From an uncultured Chlorobiaceae bacterium (GTDB lineage: Bacteria; Bacteroidota; Chlorobiia; Chlorobiales; Chlorobiaceae), in contig CAIJGA010000013.1 in assembly GCA_903820085.1 (NCBI GenBank), positions 1 to 64,000 of the forward strand: 64,000 bases of DNA. The letters run 5' to 3'. Below, piece after piece: positions 25,225 to 34,736 of the stretch. Positions within the stretch are counted from its first letter, which is position 1, and each line of letters opens with the position of its first letter. The position numbers and the translations under genes were made by a program. Under the pieces are notes generated by a model. It made no database searches, was not told the origin of the DNA, and was given only the letters and a program-made list of their open reading frames with translations.

Positions 25225-25491
25225 CTATTTGGCCATGGGGCAGGAGCTGCCGGAACAGGCGCCGGTTGAGCAGGGTGAAGGAGCGGCCGGTGCGGGAGCA
25301 GGCTTGCCGCTGCCGTAGTCTGTTTTATAAAAGCCGGATCCTTTCAGCACAAATCCACCGCTGGCGCTGATAACCCGCTCAAAGCTTTCTGTTTCACATT
25401 TTGGACAGAGCGTCAGAGAGTCTTCGCTTATTTTCTGGACTATTTCAAGTTCATTTCCACAGTTTTTACAACGATACTGATAGGTTGGCAT
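25225..25491 (-). CDS. FmdB-family zinc-ribbon protein
   Basis: An 88-residue protein of the FmdB/CxxC putative regulatory family. Two cysteine pairs (CKNCG near residue 8 and CPKCE near 31) form a zinc ribbon after the standard start MPTYQYRC. The C-terminal third is low-complexity (Ala/Pro) and then cysteine-bearing (CSTGACSGSSCPMA), a tail that could bind metal too. The function of the family is not firmly known. It is divergent from recO with 137 bases between. Confidence 0.88.
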   Translation of the reverse strand: MPTYQYRCKNCGNELEIVQKISEDSLTLCPKCETESFERVISASGGFVLKGSGFYKTDYGSGKPAPAPAAPSPCSTGACSGSSCPMAK

Positions 25492-25628
25492 CTCTATTTT
25501 TCTCCTTGATTAATCGCTTGCTGACGGTTATTGTTCTTCGTCGCTGTTTTGTTTAAAAAGTTCATGAGCCTTATAAAGGCACTGTTTTCGTATATAGTGA
25601 TATTTGCCGGAATATAAAACCCCAAGCC

Positions 25629-26414
25629 GTGATCGTCAAAACCCGAGCCGTGATTTTACGGGAAACAAAATATCGCGACCAGTCAAAAATCTGCTCAATC
25701 TACACCCGAGAGTTCGGTAAAATGTCGGTTATCATCAAGGGGGCACGAAATCCAAAAAACAGGCTCTCAGGACTCTTCAGCGCGGGCAATGTTGTTGATC
25801 TTGTCCTCTATAAAAAAAGCAGCCGCGACATACAACTCGTTAGTGATGGAAACCTGGTTTTAAGTCCAATGGTTCCCGATCCGGATATGGAGCGATTCGC
25901 CATCCTCTACCGGATCATTGATTTTGTCCGGCATACAACGGAGAATGACGAAAGAAATGTGCCGCTCTTCACCCTGCTTGCGGGTACCCTTGAGCAGCTC
26001 TATCATGCCGATGTCAACTTCCAGCAACTTTATGCCTGGTTTCTCTTGCGCTTTGTCTCTGTGCTTGGCTTTCAGCCCTCCCTTCAGAAATGCGTCTTCA
26101 GCGGAGAGGAGCTTCTGGGCGCCATCAAGACGTTGAATCTGACGGAGCTCTATTTTGTGATGAACCCCGGTGGACTTGCGCTGCCCTCCGCAGCCGGGCC
26201 GGGTATGGCAAAAAAACAGCTTATCCCGGTGCGCCTCGCCATGCTGTTGAGCGCGCTTGCAGATACGCGACTTCCGTCCGGCAACTCCATCAAGGCCGAC
26301 CCTTTGGACATTGAAGTGCTCTGGAATCTGCTCCAGGATTATTGTTCTCTCCATCTGGAACATGCGCGGGGGCACAAAAACCTCACCATCGTCACACAAA
26401 TCCTCATGAAATAG
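25629..26414 (+). CDS. recO: DNA repair protein RecO
   Basis: A 261-residue RecO, which anneals strands and, with RecR, loads RecA on SSB-coated gaps. The N-terminal OB fold begins IVKTRAVILRETKYRDQSKICSIYTREFG and continues KGARNPKNRLSGLF; the helical C-terminal part includes LRFVSVLGFQPSLQKC. The zinc-binding cysteines of some RecO proteins are not all present: a cysteine lies at QKCVFSG, but the following C-x-x-C is absent. Translation starts at GTG 25629; no ATG fits the N-terminus. The next gene, hemL, follows after about 100 bases. Confidence 0.93.
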   Translation: MIVKTRAVILRETKYRDQSKICSIYTREFGKMSVIIKGARNPKNRLSGLFSAGNVVDLVLYKKSSRDIQLVSDGNLVLSPMVPDPDMERFAILYRIIDFVRHTTENDERNVPLFTLLAGTLEQLYHADVNFQQLYAWFLLRFVSVLGFQPSLQKCVFSGEELLGAIKTLNLTELYFVMNPGGLALPSAAGPGMAKKQLIPVRLAMLLSALADTRLPSGNSIKADPLDIEVLWNLLQDYCSLHLEHARGHKNLTIVTQILMK

Positions 26415-26515
26415 CCGGGCACTCTCTTTTTGTGGTTTTATATCTTCTTGACTATTTCTATCTTGACTAAGCATTTTATTACTCTTTTAACGTCTTGTTC
26501 AATCAATAAACAGCA

Positions 26516-27820
26516 TTGTCCGACATGCCTCAACTCACCAAATCTGCTGAACTCTTTGAAAAAGCAAAGAAGTTTATTCCCGGAGGTGTAAACTCTCCGG
26601 TACGCGCATTCAAATCCGTTGGTGGAACTCCCGTATACATGGCCAAGGGGTCAGGAGCATACCTGACCGACGTTGACGGCAACAGCTACCTTGACTATGT
26701 CGGCTCATGGGGCCCCTTTATTCTTGGCAGCATGCACCCGAGAATCACTGCTGCGCTTGAGTACACCCTGAAAAATATCGGAACCAGCTTCGGCACTCCG
26801 ATTGAAATGGAGATTGAAATTGCCGAACTCCTTTGCAAAATTGTCCCTTCGCTTGAAATGGTGCGCATGGTCAACAGTGGCACCGAAGCCACCATGTCGG
26901 CTGTTCGCCTTGCGAGGGGCTACACTGGCCGCGATAAAATTATCAAATTTGAGGGATGCTACCATGGTCATGGCGACAGCTTCCTCATCAAGGCTGGTTC
27001 AGGCGCTCTGACGCTTGGCGCTCCCGACAGCCCCGGCGTTACCAAAGGCACCGCGATGGATACGCTCAACGCAACTTACAATGATATCGATTCGGTCAAG
27101 CTCCTCGTTGGCGAGAACAAGGGCCAGATTGCCGCTATCATCATTGAGCCTGTAGCAGGCAACACCGGCGTTATCCCTGCCAAACCTGGCTTCCTTGCAG
27201 CTCTGCGTGAATTGTGTACCCGGGAAGGCATTGTGCTGATTTTTGACGAAGTGATGTGCGGTTTCCGCGTGGCACTTGGCGGTGCGCAAAGCCTCTATGG
27301 CGTTACGCCTGATTTGACCACCATGGGCAAGATTATCGGCGGCGGTCTTCCGGTGGGCGCATTCGGCGGCAAACGTGAGATCATGGAGCGTGTTGCTCCG
27401 CTCGGTGACGTCTATCAGGCAGGTACCCTTTCAGGGAACCCGCTGGCTCTGACCGCCGGTCTTGAAACCCTGAAAATCCTTATAGACGAGAATCCTTATC
27501 CGGAACTCGAAAGAAAAGCTGTGATCCTTGAAGCAGGTTTCAGCGACAACCTGAAAAAACTCGGTCTGAACTATGTGCAGAACCGCGTTGGCTCAATGTC
27601 CTGCCTCTTCTTTACGGAAACACCGGTTGTAGACTATTCGACCGCCGTCACGGCCGATACCAAAAAGCACGGCAAATACTTCCACTCCATGCTCGAGCAG
27701 GGCATCTACCTTGCCCCGTCGCAGTTTGAAGCGATGTTCATCAGCTTCATGCACACCGATGAGGATCTTGAAAAAACCATCAAGGCAAACTATAACGCCC
27801 TTGTTGCTTCCGGCAAGTAA
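26516..27820 (+). CDS. hemL: Glutamate-1-semialdehyde 2,1-aminomutase
   Basis: A 434-residue HemL, the PLP enzyme that makes 5-aminolevulinate from glutamate-1-semialdehyde, the first committed tetrapyrrole in the C5 route; the flow toward bacteriochlorophyll makes this gene central in a phototroph. Signatures: [43 protein letters not shown] and the PLP lysine in [18 protein letters not shown]. The start may be TTG 26516 or ATG 26525 ([10 protein letters not shown]); neither has a strong ribosome site, and the ATG gives a family-typical N-terminus. A strong terminator follows. Confidence 0.97.
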   Translation: MSDMPQLTKSAELFEKAKKFIPGGVNSPVRAFKSVGGTPVYMAKGSGAYLTDVDGNSYLDYVGSWGPFILGSMHPRITAALEYTLKNIGTSFGTPIEMEIEIAELLCKIVPSLEMVRMVNSGTEATMSAVRLARGYTGRDKIIKFEGCYHGHGDSFLIKAGSGALTLGAPDSPGVTKGTAMDTLNATYNDIDSVKLLVGENKGQIAAIIIEPVAGNTGVIPAKPGFLAALRELCTREGIVLIFDEVMCGFRVALGGAQSLYGVTPDLTTMGKIIGGGLPVGAFGGKREIMERVAPLGDVYQAGTLSGNPLALTAGLETLKILIDENPYPELERKAVILEAGFSDNLKKLGLNYVQNRVGSMSCLFFTETPVVDYSTAVTADTKKHGKYFHSMLEQGIYLAPSQFEAMFISFMHTDEDLEKTIKANYNALVASGK

Positions 27821-27841
27821 CCTCTGGCATGCACAACATTC

Positions 27842-27872
27842 AAAAAGGGAAGCGGTAACGCTTCCCTTTTTT
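27842..27872. terminator. Terminator after hemL, shared with the DUF190 gene
   Basis: AAAAA-GGGAAGCG, loop GTAA, CGCTTCCC-TTTTTT: a perfect 8-bp stem with A and T tracts, 21 bases after hemL. The minus-strand DUF190 gene ends in its T tract, so it works in both directions. Confidence 0.92.
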
Positions 27873-28206
27873 ATTCGATAATCCCCACGCGCACCGGCTC
27901 TCTCGTAAACATAACCCGGCCTGACGCATCCCTGACCAGTTGCTGAATGACCGGCAGAAAGCCGTCGAGCTTCTCTGTGGAATCAACAAGCTCGACAATC
28001 ATGGGAAGGTTTGTGCCTAACTCCATAATTTTAGAGGTATTGATGTGCATGTCGTGACCATAGGAGAGCACCCCTTTCAGCGCGGTAGCACCAGCCAGAC
28101 CAAAAAGCCGGGCTTCACGGACAAGCTCTTCATAAAGCGGCCGATGGCCGTACCGGACCTGTTCACCGACAAAAACCCGCAGCAGTTCCAGATTCTGTAG
28201 TTCCAT
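27871..28206 (-). CDS. DUF190 (PII-like) protein
   Basis: A 111-residue DUF190 protein. These small proteins adopt a PII-like ferredoxin fold and usually stand next to fluC/crcB, as here. Visible family features are LLRVFVGEQVRYGHRPLYEELV at the start, GLAGATALKGVLSYG in the middle and LPMIVELVDSTEKLDGFLP near the end. It may sense a ligand and modulate the partner channel, but this is not established. It follows the fluC stop by 15 bases and is co-transcribed with it. Confidence 0.9.
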   Translation of the reverse strand: MELQNLELLRVFVGEQVRYGHRPLYEELVREARLFGLAGATALKGVLSYGHDMHINTSKIMELGTNLPMIVELVDSTEKLDGFLPVIQQLVRDASGRVMFTREPVRVGIIE

Positions 28207-28221
28207 GTGTGTCCTCCTCCG

Positions 28222-28605
28222 TTATGTCCAGAGTTTAGCAAAAAGCGTTCCTGTGTAAAGGGCAACGAGACCCCCGGCTATGCTGCCGGCAAGGTAGATG
28301 CCGGCATAAAAAAGCTGACCGTCCTTGAGCAGTGCTGTGTGTTCGAACATATAGGCTGAAAAGGTGGTAAACCCTCCGCAGAAACCCGTGACCAGAAAAA
28401 GCCGCGCTTCAGGGGATACAAGGGTCGTCGAGACTGCCAGTTCACCAAGAAAACCGATCAGAAAACTGCCCAGAATGTTGACCGTCAACGTAGCAAAGGG
28501 AAAACCCGGCGCTAAGGGAGCAAAGAGCAACGCAACCACATAGCGCGCTACTGAACCGAGAAAGCCGCCCGCGCCGACAAGCATCACCGCCCCAGCATGT
28601 TTCAT
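28222..28605 (-). CDS. crcB: Fluoride channel FluC (CrcB)
   Basis: A 127-residue FluC/CrcB, a dual-topology dimeric channel that lets fluoride leave the cell. Four hydrophobic helices are visible with the signatures GGFLGSVARYVVA, NILGSFLIGFL and GFCGGFTTFSAYMFEH, which include the Na+-site glycine and the phenylalanine box. It is followed by the DUF190 gene and preceded, on the same strand with a gap of 42 bases, by a small membrane protein gene. I looked for a fluoride riboswitch upstream and did not find its conserved core. Confidence 0.94.
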   Translation of the reverse strand: MKHAGAVMLVGAGGFLGSVARYVVALLFAPLAPGFPFATLTVNILGSFLIGFLGELAVSTTLVSPEARLFLVTGFCGGFTTFSAYMFEHTALLKDGQLFYAGIYLAGSIAGGLVALYTGTLFAKLWT

Positions 28606-28647
28606 AACCGGCTCCTCCCTGAATGTCCTGTCGCGAACGACACGAGG

Positions 28648-28878
28648 CTAACGGCCATGACCACCGACTTGCCCTTCCTCTATGCGCTTGTGTGCGCAAC
28701 ACATTTCATCGAGGATACCAAGCAGTGTATTGAAAATGCCAATACAGATGATGGTAGGAGCCCATAACCCGATAAAAATGGCAATCAGTTCATGGTTAAC
28801 CCCTGACCCGAAAATAAAGAGATAGATTGAAAGGAGTATGGAAAACGTTGCTCCAATAAAGTAATAGTGCGGCTTCAT
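28648..28878 (-). CDS. Small membrane protein of unknown function
   Basis: A 76-residue protein with two predicted membrane helices (about residues 6-24 and 30-54) and a charged C-terminal tail (CCAHKRIEEGQVGGHGR) with a Cys pair. I do not recognise the family. It lies just upstream of crcB on the same strand and could be its co-transcribed partner. There is no clear ribosome site before the ATG, which lowers certainty that it is translated. Confidence 0.6.
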   Translation of the reverse strand: MKPHYYFIGATFSILLSIYLFIFGSGVNHELIAIFIGLWAPTIICIGIFNTLLGILDEMCCAHKRIEEGQVGGHGR

Positions 28879-28975
28879 ACCATCTGCATTTGATTGAGTG
28901 ATTTATCTCTTCCTAAAATGTAAGAATAATAAGTCCACTAAAAAATCTGCACACCGCTGCCTTGAGCATCAATCG

Positions 28976-29599
28976 TTACTCAAGATCGATATGCACCTCG
29001 TTTCGCCGCAAAAACGGAAGGGTCCAGGGCGGATCGTAACTGGCCGCACGCGGTTGAGAGCGTGCATGGTACCCATTCTTCTCAAGCCACCCGGTCAGCT
29101 TCCCGGCATAGTTCCGGAGATTGCTTTCGGAATGCAGACCAGAATAACGGATAACACCCACTTTTTTTCCCTCCACAGCACGAAGTGTTACAGCAGGATC
29201 AAGCGGGACAGGAAGCGTTTCGAGGCGTGATCCTTCAGGCATCACAAATGCCATCAGCCAGGCGCTTCCCTTCTTTTCCTGAAGCACCGGCGCCGTCATG
29301 GAGATTTTTTCACTGACAGGCTCCTGCAACACCGGAGCGGTCATCGAAAGCTTCTCTTTTGAGCGGTTCTTGCCAAAAATATACCCAGCTAGACGGCTGA
29401 ATCCCGGTGCACCTGTCTGCCCGTATGCCCCTTCAATAACCGTTTCGGCAACAATCATCTCGCCATATTGCCTGACCTCAATATCCGCATCCTCCGCCAG
29501 CACCTTGTACGGAGGCTCATTTGCCGTACGCTTTCCCAAAACCGAACAGCCGGCAAGCATCAAACTTGTCATCAGCAACAGCCATAATCCTCCCATCAT
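28976..29599 (-). CDS. SOUL-family haem-binding lipoprotein
   Basis: A 207-residue SOUL/HBP-family protein, exported as a lipoprotein (LMLAGCS, Cys about 18). The fold's start [24 protein letters not shown] and end RNEVHIDLE are recognisable. A notable feature is a direct internal duplication: [10 protein letters not shown] is repeated as [10 protein letters not shown] with only five residues between, in the region of the hydrophobic haem- or tetrapyrrole-binding loop. In a phototroph such a protein may bind haem or bacteriochlorophyll intermediates in the envelope; the ligand is unknown. Confidence 0.87.
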   Translation of the reverse strand: MMGGLWLLLMTSLMLAGCSVLGKRTANEPPYKVLAEDADIEVRQYGEMIVAETVIEGAYGQTGAPGFSRLAGYIFGKNRSKEKLSMTAPVLQEPVSEKISMTAPVLQEKKGSAWLMAFVMPEGSRLETLPVPLDPAVTLRAVEGKKVGVIRYSGLHSESNLRNYAGKLTGWLEKNGYHARSQPRAASYDPPWTLPFLRRNEVHIDLE

Positions 29600-29798
29600 A
29601 TTCTCCTGTGATATAAACGTTGTTCTTGAAATTACTCTCTCAGGTAGAACAACTATAACCGGGAAAAGGTTTGGGATAGAGCTAGATCAGTGACCAAAGA
29701 GCACGGTTCCCTTGATAAAGTTGCTATATTTTACCGATCAATAAAAACACTTCCCGCTAAGATATTTCATAGCAATGCAAGAGAAGAAGGGTGCGGCC

Positions 29799-30236
29799 AT
29801 GAGCCTGACTCAAAAAAAAAGGGTGGTCTCCATCGACTATGGAACAAAGCGCATCGGAGTAGCACAGAGCGACCCGCTCTGGCTCTTCGCCCAGCCGGTC
29901 GGCACCTTTGACCGGGCTGGACTGTCGAAGACTCTCGATACCATGATCAAATCGGATGATATTGCTCTCGTCATTGTCGGCTACCCGCTCAGTGACAGTG
30001 GTGAGAAAAACGCCATGACCGGAGTGATTGACCGCTTTATCGAAACACTTCATGAAGAATTTCCCCAACTGATGATTGAAACCATCGATGAGCACCATTC
30101 ATCGAGGGATGCCCGAAGCATCCTGATTGCATCGGGCAAATCAAGAAAAAACCGCCAGCAGAAAGGACGGCTCGACAGTGCAGCTGCATGCGTCCTGCTC
30201 AGCGAATACCTTGAAAACCAGGAGAGTGTACGATAA
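29799..30236 (+). CDS. ruvX: Holliday junction resolvase-like RuvX/YqgF
   Basis: A 145-residue RuvX/YqgF RNase H-fold nuclease, in other bacteria needed for pre-16S rRNA end processing. Motifs: VVSIDYGTKRIGVAQSD with the first catalytic Asp, VIVGYPLS, IETIDEHHSSRDA (catalytic Glu, where many relatives have D-E-R-x-T-T), and GRLDSAAACVLL with the last Asp. The ATG at 29799 is chosen because an AGAAGAAGG stretch stands before it; the in-frame ATG at 29775 would add eight residues and has no site of its own. Confidence 0.88.
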   Translation: MSLTQKKRVVSIDYGTKRIGVAQSDPLWLFAQPVGTFDRAGLSKTLDTMIKSDDIALVIVGYPLSDSGEKNAMTGVIDRFIETLHEEFPQLMIETIDEHHSSRDARSILIASGKSRKNRQQKGRLDSAAACVLLSEYLENQESVR

Positions 30237-30346
30237 AGAGATGCCCCCCCTAAGAACTGATCAAGAGAAATGTTTTTCCTTTAGCTTTTGGAAGCGGCTT
30301 CTTTATCTTTAACGCTTACAGCAATTATTTTTATGACTATACACCC

Positions 30347-30913
30347 ATGCTTGACATCTTCAAAAACACCGGAGCCTTGCTTGATGGCCATTTCAAATTG
30401 ACATCCGGCCGTCACAGCAGCACCTACTTTCAATGCGCAAAGGTCTTGCAGCATCCTGAACACCTGACGGCAGTCTGCCGGAAAATTGCGGAGCATTTCA
30501 CTGGCAAAGGGGTAGAAACAGTCATATCTCCGGCAATCGGGGGAATTGTGGTAGGAACGGAAGTTGGACGCCAACTCGGCGTCAAAACCATCTTTGCTGA
30601 ACGCAAGGAGGGTGTCATGACTATCCGCCGCGGCTTTACACTTGAACCCAATGAGCGTGTACTGGTTATTGAGGATGTCATCACCACAGGCGGCTCGGTA
30701 GCAGAGGTGATTGCACTCATCAAAAGTGCCGGAGCATCTCTTGCAGGAGTCGGCTCGGTTGTAGACCGCAGCAACGGGCGGGTGAAGCTTGCTGATGACC
30801 ATTTTTCTGTCCTTTCAATGGAGGTCATAAGCTTTACTCCTGAAGAGTGCCCGCTCTGCAAAGAGGGCGTACCCATTGATGCGCCCGGAAGCAGGGCAAA
30901 CAAGCAAAACTAA
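30347..30913 (+). CDS. pyrE: Orotate phosphoribosyltransferase
   Basis: A 188-residue PyrE, which joins orotate and PRPP to OMP in pyrimidine synthesis. The PRPP loop [18 protein letters not shown] is clear, as is the flexible-loop region [12 protein letters not shown] with its catalytic lysine/arginine. The shape [23 protein letters not shown] at the N-terminus is standard. The C-terminal tail carries C-x-x-C ([11 protein letters not shown]), seen in some longer PyrE proteins. Its end overlaps the most likely tyrA start, so the two may be coupled. Confidence 0.95.
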   Translation: MLDIFKNTGALLDGHFKLTSGRHSSTYFQCAKVLQHPEHLTAVCRKIAEHFTGKGVETVISPAIGGIVVGTEVGRQLGVKTIFAERKEGVMTIRRGFTLEPNERVLVIEDVITTGGSVAEVIALIKSAGASLAGVGSVVDRSNGRVKLADDHFSVLSMEVISFTPEECPLCKEGVPIDAPGSRANKQN

Positions 30914-31787
30914 CTGCACGACTGTGAAGTCACCTATCAGGAGCATCTCATTTATCGGCCTCGGCTTGATTGGCATGTCACTTTTGCGGGCCATAAAGCG
31001 TTCACCGCTTGCCCTTGAGAGCAATATCCTGTTTCAGGGGTTTGACCCGAATTTTACCGACAGTGACCGTCAATGTGTCGAAACACTTGGGCTTGACCGG
31101 TTTACTGCTGATAAAAATATCCTTTATACGGCCGACCTTATTATTCTTTCAGCACCGGTCGAGGTCAATATTGCCCTCCTCGGGGAGATAAAGCAGCTTG
31201 CGCCACCTTTAACACTGGTGAGTGATGTATCGAGCACAAAGTCGCTCATCGCCCATAGAGCCCGTGAGCTTGACCTTCCCTTTCTCGGCATGCACCCGAT
31301 GGCCGGCAAGGAGCAGCAGGGATACCGTGAAAGCCATGAGGAGCTGCTGCATGGACGGCGTATCATCCTCTGTGACGACAACAATCTGCTTGACGGCGAT
31401 AAAGGCTCCTTTCTTGTTGCCTTGCTTGAATCAGCCGGGTGCACAACACTCGCCATGACGCCGGACGAACATGACCGTGTCATCGCAAAGGTAAGCCATT
31501 TGCCCCAACTGCTGTCGACTCTTCTGATGAATTACTGCGGAGAGTCGATCAGCAAATCCGGACCAGGTTTTGCTACCCTTGCAAGGCTGGCCGGAAGCTC
31601 ATGGGAAATTTGGAGGGATATCATCGCGACCAACAGCGAAAACATAGCAGAGGAACTTGAACACTTTTCCAGAGAGTTGGCCCTGCTCTCAACCGAGATA
31701 CGGCAACACGATCTTGGGCCGATTGAATCACGCTTTAATGAGGCCAATCGCCTCTATCACAATCTTAAAGAGATGAACCGGTCATGA
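30879..31787 (+). CDS. tyrA: Prephenate dehydrogenase
   Basis: A TyrA-type prephenate/arogenate dehydrogenase (tyrosine biosynthesis) with an N-terminal Rossmann motif [13 protein letters not shown], the substrate region SDVSSTKSL and [15 protein letters not shown], and a helical dimerisation domain. The start is uncertain: ATG 30879 lies inside pyrE with an AGAGGGCG stretch before it, while GTG 30924 lies after the pyrE stop and begins right before the Rossmann strand ([10 protein letters not shown]). The second gives 287 residues, close to family length. The stop overlaps the nadK start (ATGA). Confidence 0.9.
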   Translation: MRPEAGQTSKTNCTTVKSPIRSISFIGLGLIGMSLLRAIKRSPLALESNILFQGFDPNFTDSDRQCVETLGLDRFTADKNILYTADLIILSAPVEVNIALLGEIKQLAPPLTLVSDVSSTKSLIAHRARELDLPFLGMHPMAGKEQQGYRESHEELLHGRRIILCDDNNLLDGDKGSFLVALLESAGCTTLAMTPDEHDRVIAKVSHLPQLLSTLLMNYCGESISKSGPGFATLARLAGSSWEIWRDIIATNSENIAEELEHFSRELALLSTEIRQHDLGPIESRFNEANRLYHNLKEMNRS

Positions 31788-32641
31788 AATTCGCCATTGT
31801 TGTCAATGTTTCACGACAAAACGCACTTGACCTTGCCCGCAGGCTTGCCGGATGGCTTGACGAACGGAAGGTCGGCTATATTTTTGAAACGCTCTCGGCC
31901 GAAAAATTACAGTCCGACAATGCAGCTCCCATTGAGGAACTTAACAAGTACTGCGACGCGTTTATCTCGCTTGGCGGCGATGGAACACTCCTCTTCACCT
32001 CACATTACGCAGTAACGAAGCCGGTTATCGGCGTCAATGTCGGCTATCTCGGCTTTTTAACGGAGTTTACCCAGACAGAGATGTTTTCGGCGATCGAGCG
32101 AGTGCTGAACGGTACCTATACCATCCAAACCCGCTCGCAGCTCGAGGCAACAGTCTCTATCGACAATGAAATCCAGCATCTTCGGGCGCTGAATGACGTA
32201 GTCATCGAAAAAGGGGCTTATCCGCGTATTCCGACATTTGTCATAAAGCTTGACGGAGAGCTGCTCAGCTCATACCGGGCCGACGGGATCATCATTGCCA
32301 CGTCAACCGGCTCAACCGCTTACTCCATGTCTGCCGGCGGGCCGATCATTGCGCCGAAATCAAACGTCTTTGTCATCACGCCGATATGCCCGCACATGCT
32401 GACCGTCAGGCCTATCGTCATCAGCGACGAAAAAATAATTGAAATCTCGGTCGATGCTCCTGATGGCTCTTTTCCGCTGAACTGCGACGGCAATATCAAA
32501 AAAATGCTCCATCCGCAGGAGTGCATCACGGTCAGAAAATCGACTGTAGCCATCAATCTTGTCGCCAACGAAAACCGCGATTACTGTGAAATCCTGCGGA
32601 CAAAACTGCTCTGGGGTCGCGAGCATAATTTCGGTCAGTAA
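31784..32641 (+). CDS. nadK: NAD kinase
   Basis: A 285-residue NAD kinase, which makes NADP from NAD. The GGDGTLL motif is at [14 protein letters not shown], and the second signature is [23 protein letters not shown]. The length is normal. It overlaps tyrA by four bases, so pyrE-tyrA-nadK form a compact run, and an unrecognised gene follows after 42 bases. Confidence 0.96.
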   Translation: MKFAIVVNVSRQNALDLARRLAGWLDERKVGYIFETLSAEKLQSDNAAPIEELNKYCDAFISLGGDGTLLFTSHYAVTKPVIGVNVGYLGFLTEFTQTEMFSAIERVLNGTYTIQTRSQLEATVSIDNEIQHLRALNDVVIEKGAYPRIPTFVIKLDGELLSSYRADGIIIATSTGSTAYSMSAGGPIIAPKSNVFVITPICPHMLTVRPIVISDEKIIEISVDAPDGSFPLNCDGNIKKMLHPQECITVRKSTVAINLVANENRDYCEILRTKLLWGREHNFGQ

Positions 32642-32683
32642 CGTGCCGATTATCTTTCTGAACGAATCCGCCAGAACAGCTTC

Positions 32684-34177
32684 ATGAGCAACAGCATCAG
32701 TTCCGACTCACTCCACCATCTCCTCGGCATCCCTCTTGATACTCCTCTGGAGATTGAGGAGATGTGCAAACGACTCAAACCGGTCATCTACCCTGCACCT
32801 GAGCTCTCGCCCCGGTTGGAACGCTTTTGTCGCGCCCTTGCCGCCTCCATGCAAGAGCTGGGGATAGCTGTTCTTTCAAAGGAGGAGGCTTCGGGAGATG
32901 ATGGCCGGTTTGCTCCCGGCACGGTTATTCTTGCACCGGGATATTTTCCGGACAGCATGCTGGCGATCAACAGGGTTACAACACTCTACAACAATATCAT
33001 AGTCGGCATTTACGATGAGCAGGCACCGCTGACTACAGAATCACTTCCCCAGGAACGCCTTGATGCCATTGTGGGCAGGCTGGCCCGCGATATGGTGCAT
33101 ATTCTTGTCTTTGTGACTGACCACTCGTGGACCATCTGCACCATGAACGGCGGAGTTGTTACCTTCAACACACCGCATCCCTCCCGCGAGGATGTCCGAA
33201 GCACGCTGGTACCGAAACTCACCGCACAGGTTGTTCCGCCAAGGGCTGATGAGCTTGACATTGAGCATGGAGCATTGCAGACCGGAACAGCTGAGTTTGA
33301 AGCTGTTGCCGAGGATTTTCTCCAGTGCAGCGACCTGTGGAGCAGCAACGCATGCCTGTTGACGCATACCTCAACCGGGGGACTCGAATACCGCAACGAC
33401 TTTTACAAACGGATTGTTGCCCGTTATCTCGACCAGCGAAGCGGCATGAGCTATGGCTTCTTTGCCCGCCAGTTGCCGGTTGCCGTGCAGCCTGCTCTGT
33501 TTTCGGAATCATCGGGATTGAGAGGGGAACTTGGAGAAAAGATGCTGAACACGATCAGAATACGGGTGCAGGGACGCATCATGCTCGTTGCGGTACCGCA
33601 GGTGCGCATCATCACAACCAGGTCGGGGTGCAGAAAAAATCATCTTGACGCAAAAAGCGATCTTGTGGAAATCGGGCTCATACCGCATAAAGGAAAGGGA
33701 CGCGCTTACCTGAAAACCCCGGCCGGATGCTCGCCGGAAATTGTTGCCAAACCATCTTTCGACACGCTCACCATTCTGGCTCATGCTCTCGGCAATGCTT
33801 TGACCGCAAGTATACTGATGAGACTCAGACCAAACGCGCGCTTTCCGCGCCATCTTGCCTGCTTCGGTGCGTCAATGACGCACTGGCATGATTATCCGGA
33901 AACCGCTCTGTTGCCAGAAGGATATCATCTTCATGGAACAGAGAACCCTCCCGTCGCCTGCTCAACTCCTCAGTCGGCAGCATACAGTCTTCTTGGCAAG
34001 ATAGCAGCGCTTGAAATTGCACTTGAACAGGGGACGACCTACCGGGGGGATGTGCACGTTGAACCAAATCACGGCACTAATATTGTCGGCATGCTTTCAC
34101 TTGCAGAAACAGCAGGGCTCATGAACCCTGCCCTCCAGTTCGGAGATCACTCATCCTCAGCCGGACACTCAAGATAG
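32684..34177 (+). CDS. Unrecognised 497-residue protein
   Basis: I do not recognise this protein. It has no signal peptide or membrane helix and appears soluble. Composition and codon use match the neighbours, and the frame is clean over 1.5 kb, so it is a real gene. Noticeable patches are SWTICTMNGGVVTFNTPHPSRED, several isolated histidines near the C-terminus (CFGASMTHWHDYPE, GYHLHGTENPP, VHVEPNHGTN) that could bind metal, and a low cysteine count. It directly follows nadK on the same strand and its last 31 bases overlap the 3' end of the convergent KdsC-like gene. It may be a lineage-specific protein of green sulfur bacteria. Confidence 0.7.
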   Translation: MSNSISSDSLHHLLGIPLDTPLEIEEMCKRLKPVIYPAPELSPRLERFCRALAASMQELGIAVLSKEEASGDDGRFAPGTVILAPGYFPDSMLAINRVTTLYNNIIVGIYDEQAPLTTESLPQERLDAIVGRLARDMVHILVFVTDHSWTICTMNGGVVTFNTPHPSREDVRSTLVPKLTAQVVPPRADELDIEHGALQTGTAEFEAVAEDFLQCSDLWSSNACLLTHTSTGGLEYRNDFYKRIVARYLDQRSGMSYGFFARQLPVAVQPALFSESSGLRGELGEKMLNTIRIRVQGRIMLVAVPQVRIITTRSGCRKNHLDAKSDLVEIGLIPHKGKGRAYLKTPAGCSPEIVAKPSFDTLTILAHALGNALTASILMRLRPNARFPRHLACFGASMTHWHDYPETALLPEGYHLHGTENPPVACSTPQSAAYSLLGKIAALEIALEQGTTYRGDVHVEPNHGTNIVGMLSLAETAGLMNPALQFGDHSSSAGHSR

Positions 34178-34698
34178 GGCCATTTGCCCTGCTTGATGAG
34201 AATCATCTCGACCAGTTCCCTCACGCATCCTTTTCCGCCTTCATAGCCCGAAATATAGCCAACCCTGTTACGGAGATAATCGGCACCGTCAATGGCGGTT
34301 GCCGGCAAACCGACTTTTGAAAGCACCGCAACGTCACCGATGTCGTCACCAATATAGGCGCACTCCTCATCGGCAAGATCGTGGCGCTGGAGAAAAGCTT
34401 CATATGAATAAAGCAGGTTTTCACCGTTAAGGTAGAGATCCTGCACACCAAGTGCTTCAAGCAGGGGACGGTATCCTTCCGCCTCTCTTTCCGACAGAAC
34501 GGCGATATGCACACCCTGTTTCAGGGCCTCCTTGATGGCGACGGCATCCCTGACCGAGATTGAACAAATTTCCCCCCCGTTGCAGTCAAAGGTAATGCGG
34601 CTGCCGTTCAGGACACCGTCAACCGGAAAAACAAGTGCCCGGACAGCTTTGAGAGCCAGATCTATTCTTGATGTTGGATCAGCTTGCGAAGGCTGCAT
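34147..34698 (-). CDS. KdsC-like HAD protein lacking catalytic residues
   Basis: About 183 residues resembling 3-deoxy-manno-octulosonate-8-phosphate phosphatase: the C-terminal signature CAYIGDDIGDVAVL and YEGGKGCVRELVEMILIKQG are standard. However, the HAD nucleophile motif D-V-D-G-V-L reads P-V-D-G-V-L (codon CCG), and the motif II I-S-G-R region and motif III lysine (usually V-x-D-K) read LSEREA and NGENLL. The phospho-accepting aspartate and the lysine are therefore missing. It lies 38 bases after kdsA, whose product it should process; it may be inactive or have become a structural partner, with another phosphatase doing the chemistry. The ATG at 34698 was preferred to a GTG at 34764 inside kdsA. 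Confidence 0.78.
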   Translation of the reverse strand: MQPSQADPTSRIDLALKAVRALVFPVDGVLNGSRITFDCNGGEICSISVRDAVAIKEALKQGVHIAVLSEREAEGYRPLLEALGVQDLYLNGENLLYSYEAFLQRHDLADEECAYIGDDIGDVAVLSKVGLPATAIDGADYLRNRVGYISGYEGGKGCVRELVEMILIKQGKWPYLECPAEDE

Positions 34699-34736
34699 CC
34701 CGAAATATTGAAAACCTTCCAAGAGCGTATGATGTT

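Noticed and set aside
28606-28660. Possible fluoride riboswitch before crcB
   Set aside because: The conserved core, including C-T-G-A-T-G-A-x-x-C-C-T, is missing on the minus strand and the space before the upstream gene is too short.
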